Below, one piece after another: positions 59,199-64,000 of a stretch of DNA of 64,000 bases. The stretch spans positions 200,758-264,757 of the forward strand of contig JAWKTK010000012.1 of NCBI GenBank assembly GCA_041399205.1, written 5' to 3'. How positions within the stretch are numbered: the first letter of the stretch is position 1; each line of letters begins with the position of its first letter. The translations under genes were made by a program, and so were the position numbers. The stretch is from JAGQOZ01 sp041399205. GTDB taxonomy: Bacteria; Planctomycetota; Planctomycetia; Pirellulales; Pirellulaceae. The notes beneath the pieces were generated by a model, which saw only the letters and a list, made by a program, of their open reading frames with translations, was not told the origin of the DNA and made no database searches.

Positions 59199-62100
59199 CT
59201 AACCGGCCTTACCAACTTTTTTTCGGCCATTTCCGTTGCCCCCCGCAGCGTTAGTCAAAAGTCGCATGTTTTCCGGTCCCAGCAAATCGTTTACTCGATT
59301 TCGCATTTCTGGGTGAAGTTCAACTCGAGTAGAATCGCTGCGCATGAGAACTCGCGTTCCATCGTCCATTTCCAGGACCAGTTGAACTTCGCACGAACCG
59401 GGATAGCCGCGCAAGATTTCCTTGAGCTGCTTGAGACCGTTTTCGCCATGTTTCGATTCGTGAATACGTAGTCGAATTCCTTTGGTGTACTTGGCGTCCA
59501 GTTGGTCCAGCGGGATCAATTCGTTTACAACCAAGTTCGCTTCATCACCACCTCGGCGATCAATGGCCCCCTTCACCACCAAGATGGCATCGGCCTGAAC
59601 AAATTGACCAAAGTTTTCAAAATCAGTCGGCCACAAAATACAGCGAATACTGCCATCGACATCTTCCAAGTCGAACATGGCGTATTTGGTGGCAGTGCTG
59701 CCGGGTCTAGCTCGCTTAACGTGCGAAAACTTGATGGACGAAAGCATTCCGCCCAGTGTCACTTCCGCTCGATCTGCAAGTCCGCCGATCTTGGCCGTAG
59801 TGTGCGAACAGAATGTGGCAAACGTGTCGCGATGTTCGCCCAGTGGATGTCCGGTCAAGTAGAAGCCCAAGACTTCTTTTTCGGCCACCGATTTTTCTCG
59901 TTCATCCGTTTCCGGAATGTCAGGCAAACTGGCCTTTTGAGCCTGCTGCGGTTCGTCCTCTTCAATGTCTCCGAAAAGACTCTTTTGGCCGGAACGACGG
60001 TCGGCCAATGCAGAAGCACCTGCCTGGAGTGCTCGTTCCAAAACGGCTGTTAGCTGCGAACGAAAAACTCCAAAGCTATCAAACGCGCCGGCCTTGATCA
60101 GCGTTTCAATGGTCGAACGATTACAACTGGACGGGTCAATGCGTTCACAGAAATCAAAAATGTCTTTGAACCGTCCGTCTTCTTGACGAGCAGCGACGAT
60201 GGCTTCCGCCGCACCACCGCCACACCCTTTGATGGCCGACAGGGCGAACCGAATTTGTCCGTCTTCCACGCTGAAATCTACATCCGAAGCATTCACGTCT
60301 GGCGGTAGAACCGTGATCCCCATACGTTCCGAATCTTCCATGTGCTCCACCAGCGCATCCTTCTTCTTGAAGTTGCGACCAGGAATGTCACCCGATAGCA
60401 AGGCCGCCATGAATTCAACCGGATAGTGACACTTCAGATAGGCCGTCTGGTAGGCAATCAGCGCGTAGGCAGTACTGTGCGATTTGTTGAAACCATAACC
60501 GGCAAATTTGACAATCAAGTTCCAAATGTCTTCGGCATCTTTTTTGGCGAGCCCGTTTGCGACAGATCCTTCCACAAACTTCTGGTAGTTGGACTGAATG
60601 ATGGATTCTTTTTTCTTGCTGATCGCCTTGATGCACGTATACGCTTTGGCGAGCTCAATGCCACCTAAGCGATTCAAAATCCGCATCACCTGTTCTTGGT
60701 AAACCATCACGCCGTTGGTTTCCGACAGGATCTCTTCCAGCACCGGGTGCTTGTATTCCGCTTCTTTGCGGCCATGTTTCACCGCCACATAATCTTCCAC
60801 CATGCCGCCTTCCAGCGGGCCGGGACGATACAGCGCATTGGTCGCAATGATGTCTAAGAAGTGGTCTGGCTTCATCTTCTGCAAGAGATCTCGAATACCA
60901 CCACTTTCCAGCTGGAAGACGCCCTTTGTTTCGCCTCGCTGTAATAATTTGTAGGTCGGTTGGTCGTCCAGCGGAAACTTGAGCGGATCAATTCGTTCGC
61001 CCGTGGTCTGTTCGATCATGTCGACTGCTTTGCGCAGGATCGTCAAGTTTCGCAGGCCCAAGAAGTCCATTTTTAATAGACCGGCCGCTTCGACATCGCC
61101 CATAGACCATTGCGTGATGATGTCGTCTTTGCCACTGACTTTGCACAGCGGAACATATTCGGTCAACGGTTGATCGGCAATTACAACGGCGGCTGCGTGC
61201 GTGCCGACATTTCGAGCTAAGCCTTCGATGCGGCGAGCGAGATCCAGGAGTTCACGAATTTCTCCGTCCGTTTCGTAGGCGTTCTTGAGTTCTTCACTTT
61301 TCTCCAACGCCTTATCCAGCGAAATTCCCAGCTCTTCCGGAATCATGCCAGTCACTTCGTTCACTCGGCCAAGCGGAATCCCCAGTGCTCGGCCGACATC
61401 CTTAATGGCAGCTCGCGCGGCCAATGTTCCGAACGTACCAATCTGCGCCACGTTGTCTTCGCCATATTTGTCTTTGACGTAGCGAATCACGTCACTGCGG
61501 CGTTCTTTGCAGAAGTCGATATCGATATCGGGCGCTTCCAAACGACTTTCGTCCAAGAACCGTTCAAATAGCAGATCGTACTTGATGGGGCAGACATGGC
61601 TCATATACAAGGCGTAGCATACCAACGCGCCGACACCACTGCCTCTGGCCGTGGCCGGGATTCCCATTTCTCGACCTTTATGAACAAAATCCCAAACAAT
61701 CAAGAAGTAGTTGGGAAATCCCAGCGTGTTGATCACGCCAAGCTCTCGGTCCAATCGGTCGCGAACCACTTGTGAAAGCTCGCCGCCGGGCAACATTTCT
61801 TCATTGCCTTCGTAGCGTTCTTTCAAGCCTTGAACGCACAGTTCCTCCAGATATTCCGATGCAGTCCTGTTTTGCGGTAGCGGCGAATAGGTCGGAAAGT
61901 TTCGTTCGCCAAGTTTTAGGTCAATGTCGACCGTGTTGGCGATTTCTTGGCTTCGCGCCACCGCGTCTTCCAGTCCAGGGAAGGCGGCATACATTTCGTC
62001 CGGCGTACGAATGAAGTATTCATTGCCATCCATGCGCATGCGATTCGTGTCCGTACGAAATCTACCGGTATTAATGCACAGCATCACGTCTTGCGCTTCT

Positions 62101-62783
62101 GCGTCTTCACGGTCGGCATAATGGGCATCGCTGGTAGCCACAACGGGCAGCCCCAGTTTCTGGGCGATTCGCAGCGAACCTTCCATGGCCAATCGCTGAA
62201 TCTCAACACCGTTATTCTGAATTTCAATGAAGTAACGATTGCCGAAAACACTTTCAAACCATCGAGCGATCTCGAGCGAATCCGCCAATTCTTCGTCCGA
62301 CTGCATGCCACCCTTCAAGAGCGTGCGACTCAATTCGCCCGACACACATCCGCTAAGACAGACGATTCCTTCGCTATGGTCTGCCAGCAATTCTTTGTCG
62401 ATTCGCGGCTTAAAATAAAAACCTTCCAGATACGCTGCCGAAGCCATTTTGACCAAATTCTTAAAACCGGTGCGGTTTTGAGCCAGTAAGGTCAGGTGAA
62501 AACTGGAATCTTTTTGTCGGCCACCATCTTTTTGGAATCGACTTCCCGGCGCGATGTAGGCTTCATAGCCAATGATCGGGTTGATTTCGGCCCCTTTGGC
62601 CTTGCGGTAAAATTCCAAAGCTCCATGCAGATTGCCGTGATCTGTTAACGCCAACGCGTTCATGCCGCGTTCTTTGGTTCGCTTGACCAACTTGTCAATC
62701 GAGCCTGCACCGTCCAATAAACTATAGTGGCTGTGGCAATGCAAATGCGTGAAAGGGCGCACGACGGTCGATTCAGTGGACAT
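59199..62783 (-). CDS. dnaE: DNA polymerase III alpha subunit
   Basis: Replicative polymerase of 1194 residues. N-terminal PHP domain (FTHLHCHSHYSLLDG), then the C-family polymerase core with DFVHKGREMGIPATARGSG and PDIDIDFCKERRSDVI (catalytic Asp pair), helix-hairpin-helix and the OB fold region (VTLGGMLSSIKFSHVKR) followed by a C-terminal tail ending in GNGNGRKKVGKAG. Length and order are normal for DnaE1; the frame is intact over 3.6 kb. The FHA gene lies upstream on the same strand. Confidence 0.98.
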   Translation of the reverse strand: MSTESTVVRPFTHLHCHSHYSLLDGAGSIDKLVKRTKERGMNALALTDHGNLHGALEFYRKAKGAEINPIIGYEAYIAPGSRFQKDGGRQKDSSFHLTLLAQNRTGFKNLVKMASAAYLEGFYFKPRIDKELLADHSEGIVCLSGCVSGELSRTLLKGGMQSDEELADSLEIARWFESVFGNRYFIEIQNNGVEIQRLAMEGSLRIAQKLGLPVVATSDAHYADREDAEAQDVMLCINTGRFRTDTNRMRMDGNEYFIRTPDEMYAAFPGLEDAVARSQEIANTVDIDLKLGERNFPTYSPLPQNRTASEYLEELCVQGLKERYEGNEEMLPGGELSQVVRDRLDRELGVINTLGFPNYFLIVWDFVHKGREMGIPATARGSGVGALVCYALYMSHVCPIKYDLLFERFLDESRLEAPDIDIDFCKERRSDVIRYVKDKYGEDNVAQIGTFGTLAARAAIKDVGRALGIPLGRVNEVTGMIPEELGISLDKALEKSEELKNAYETDGEIRELLDLARRIEGLARNVGTHAAAVVIADQPLTEYVPLCKVSGKDDIITQWSMGDVEAAGLLKMDFLGLRNLTILRKAVDMIEQTTGERIDPLKFPLDDQPTYKLLQRGETKGVFQLESGGIRDLLQKMKPDHFLDIIATNALYRPGPLEGGMVEDYVAVKHGRKEAEYKHPVLEEILSETNGVMVYQEQVMRILNRLGGIELAKAYTCIKAISKKKESIIQSNYQKFVEGSVANGLAKKDAEDIWNLIVKFAGYGFNKSHSTAYALIAYQTAYLKCHYPVEFMAALLSGDIPGRNFKKKDALVEHMEDSERMGITVLPPDVNASDVDFSVEDGQIRFALSAIKGCGGGAAEAIVAARQEDGRFKDIFDFCERIDPSSCNRSTIETLIKAGAFDSFGVFRSQLTAVLERALQAGASALADRRSGQKSLFGDIEEDEPQQAQKASLPDIPETDEREKSVAEKEVLGFYLTGHPLGEHRDTFATFCSHTTAKIGGLADRAEVTLGGMLSSIKFSHVKRARPGSTATKYAMFDLEDVDGSIRCILWPTDFENFGQFVQADAILVVKGAIDRRGGDEANLVVNELIPLDQLDAKYTKGIRLRIHESKHGENGLKQLKEILRGYPGSCEVQLVLEMDDGTRVLMRSDSTRVELHPEMRNRVNDLLGPENMRLLTNAAGGNGNGRKKVGKAG

Positions 62784-63010
62784 GATTTGGGCTCCTGCCT
62801 GGGGCAGTTTCGCTGAGCTTGAAACGAGCGAAACGAATTCGATCTTGCCGTTGGAACGAGGCCGCGCGATTGCGACACTCGAAGAAACGCTTTGCGTCCG
62901 ATTCTAGATTTCCACAAGCGGCCTGAGTAGCCTCCTTGTCGAATTCCGACTCTGCGCAACTATCGACTCGCTTTGGGTGCGAAGCCGGACAGGGTAGGAC
63001 AACGGAATCC

Positions 63011-63700
63011 CTATTCCGGTTGATCCGGATTTCCGATTTGGCGAAGATACGTAGACAATTGACTTTGCAGGTCCAGTAAGTTTTGCCAATTGGCCTGCGT
63101 CAATTCTACGTTGGCGGAATTGCGATCATCGGTGGACACGGCGTTGATAAGTTTTCGCAAGCGAATTTGGACATATTCCAGCAGTTCTGAAAGTTGAGCA
63201 GCTTGGCCGGGGCTTAACCGAGTGGGCAGGTTGGGCGGTTCCAACGCATGCAGCTTGGCCTGCAATTCACCATCGTTTTCCAGGTTCAATTCAAAGTCCA
63301 GTGAACTGGCGTGCGATGCCAATTCGACATCAGAACCAGAACGATCTGCTTTTCGACTGCCACTGTCATTCTGCCCGCGAATGGTGGCCAGCCGAGTGGC
63401 AATTTCGTCTCGAGAGCCAAAAATCAGGACACTTCGACCTAGCGAGATAAGATCGCCAAATCGAAGGATGCGTAAGTGGATGTCTTCGCCGTTAACACGA
63501 GTCCCGTTGGTGCTTTCCAAGTCGGTGAGCACCAGTTGGTCATTGTCGGATTGAATTTTGACGTGATACCGACTCACTCGGTCATCATTCAACTGAATAA
63601 TGTTGCCTTCTTCGCGTCCGATGGTGACAGGTGGGGTCAGTCCCTGAAACACGCGGCCTCGATCCGCACCATCTAAGACTCGCAAAGTTATCGCATTCAT
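63011..63700 (-). CDS. FHA-domain protein
   Basis: 229 residues. The N-terminal 95 residues form a forkhead-associated domain that binds phosphothreonine peptides: TIGREEGNIIQL, DDRVSRYHVKI, LTDLESTNGTRVNG. The remainder is a Ser/Asp-rich linker and a helical region (AAQLSELLEYVQIRLRKLI) of unknown use. Probably part of a Ser/Thr kinase signalling path; no kinase is adjacent. Confidence 0.92.
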   Translation of the reverse strand: MNAITLRVLDGADRGRVFQGLTPPVTIGREEGNIIQLNDDRVSRYHVKIQSDNDQLVLTDLESTNGTRVNGEDIHLRILRFGDLISLGRSVLIFGSRDEIATRLATIRGQNDSGSRKADRSGSDVELASHASSLDFELNLENDGELQAKLHALEPPNLPTRLSPGQAAQLSELLEYVQIRLRKLINAVSTDDRNSANVELTQANWQNLLDLQSQLSTYLRQIGNPDQPE

Positions 63701-63852
63701 CCCATGAAATCCGTAGGTTTTCAGTCAAAACCGGCCTCGCCGCACAAAGCACACGTTGTCAACGTTTGCCGTCCCAACGCGGTATGCGAATAGTATCGAA
63801 CCCGAATTGGACATCGTCGCAAATTTCCTGCAAATGTACAACAAAAGGCCCG

Positions 63853-63881
63853 TTGAAATAAATTCCATTGTTGCGTATCCT
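63853..63881 (+). promoter_or_regulatory. Promoter of tRNA-Arg
   Basis: TTGAAA (63853-63858), 17 bases, TATCCT (63876-63881), ending 17 bases before the tRNA. Confidence 0.6.
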
Positions 63882-63898
63882 TAGCGAATCAACCGCAC

Positions 63899-63972
63899 GC
63901 GCCCGTGGCGCAATTGGATAGCGCATCGGTCTTCGGAACCGAGGGTTGTAGGTTCGAATCCTACCGGGCGTG
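63899..63972 (+). tRNA. tRNA-Arg (anticodon TCG)
   Basis: A 74-base tRNA. Acceptor GCGCCCG with CGGGCGT (terminal G-U pair), D-arm GGCGCAATTGGATAGCGC, anticodon loop CTTCGGA with TCG for CGA codons, T-arm GTAGGTTCGAATCCTAC. The discriminator is G; CCA is not encoded. The sequence runs off the window 28 bases later. Confidence 0.96.
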
Positions 63973-64000
63973 CTCGCTTTTCCCCGAGGTTTTTGCCAGT

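Overview
The window reads as chromosomal DNA of a planctomycete, most likely family Pirellulaceae (inference). The signs are: four secreted proteins ending in PEP-CTERM sorting tails; repeated dockerin-like Asp-rich motifs (GDxNxDGxFxSADFV) just before those tails; a 'LExxAMLA' export motif on the DUF2202 protein; a DUF1598 protein; a CPBP protease of the PEP-CTERM-associated type; and dispersed palindromes built on the motif that translates as 'ARSVSEG'. lpxB and lolC/lolD show that the cell makes lipid A and sorts outer-membrane lipoproteins. No phage, plasmid or CRISPR signature was seen, and the only mobile element is one decayed IS1634-type insertion sequence.

Layout. 0-9 kb: a 5'-truncated zinc metalloprotease with a long Asp/Glu tract, a ferritin-like DUF2202 protein, apt, an unrecognised two-gene unit, a lipoprotein and a GT39-type membrane glycosyltransferase. 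9-14.5 kb: a DUF4476 secreted protein, leuC and leuD, a secreted propeller-like protein, the CPBP protease and tRNA-Leu. 14.6-17.7 kb: a tight three-gene signalling operon (sigma-54 response regulator, HPt protein, receiver-HDOD protein). 17.8-21.4 kb: a CDP-paratose epimerase-like protein and a WecG/TagA glycosyltransferase, then small proteins and a methyltransferase. 21.4-26.7 kb (minus strand): membrane proteins, a degenerate GspE/PilB ATPase coupled to an intact PilT ATPase, and hisF. 26.8-31.4 kb: secreted and surface proteins and an SMP-30 lactonase. 31.5-40 kb: tRNA-Ala, two large alpha/beta hydrolases, HU, an EamA transporter and a lipase. 40-49 kb (minus strand): M50 protease, SGNH-like protein, lpxB, ilvE, lolD, lolC, lysS. 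48.9-52.4 kb: a 32-residue basic protein, a FabZ-like dehydratase, trmB and the insertion sequence. 52.5-64 kb: two PEP-CTERM proteins, a YfcE-like phosphodiesterase, a Tyr/Cys-rich secreted protein, a DUF1598 protein, dnaE, an FHA protein and tRNA-Arg.

How the genes work together. Housekeeping genes (leuCD, ilvE, hisF, apt, lysS, trmB, dnaE, three tRNAs) are interleaved with envelope biogenesis genes (lpxB, lolCD, glycosyltransferases) and a large secreted or surface proteome. ilvE and leuCD both belong to branched-chain amino acid synthesis but lie about 32 kb apart.

Quality warning. Many reading frames are broken by single-base indels although the protein sequence continues in another frame (metalloprotease, glycosyltransferase, DUF4476 protein, leuC, CPBP protease, SGNH-like protein, trmB, transposase, signal peptide of the 56-kb PEP-CTERM gene). 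They cluster at about 9.0-10.7 kb, 40 kb and 49.8-52.2 kb, which looks more like local sequence or assembly error than gene decay, except perhaps in the insertion sequence.
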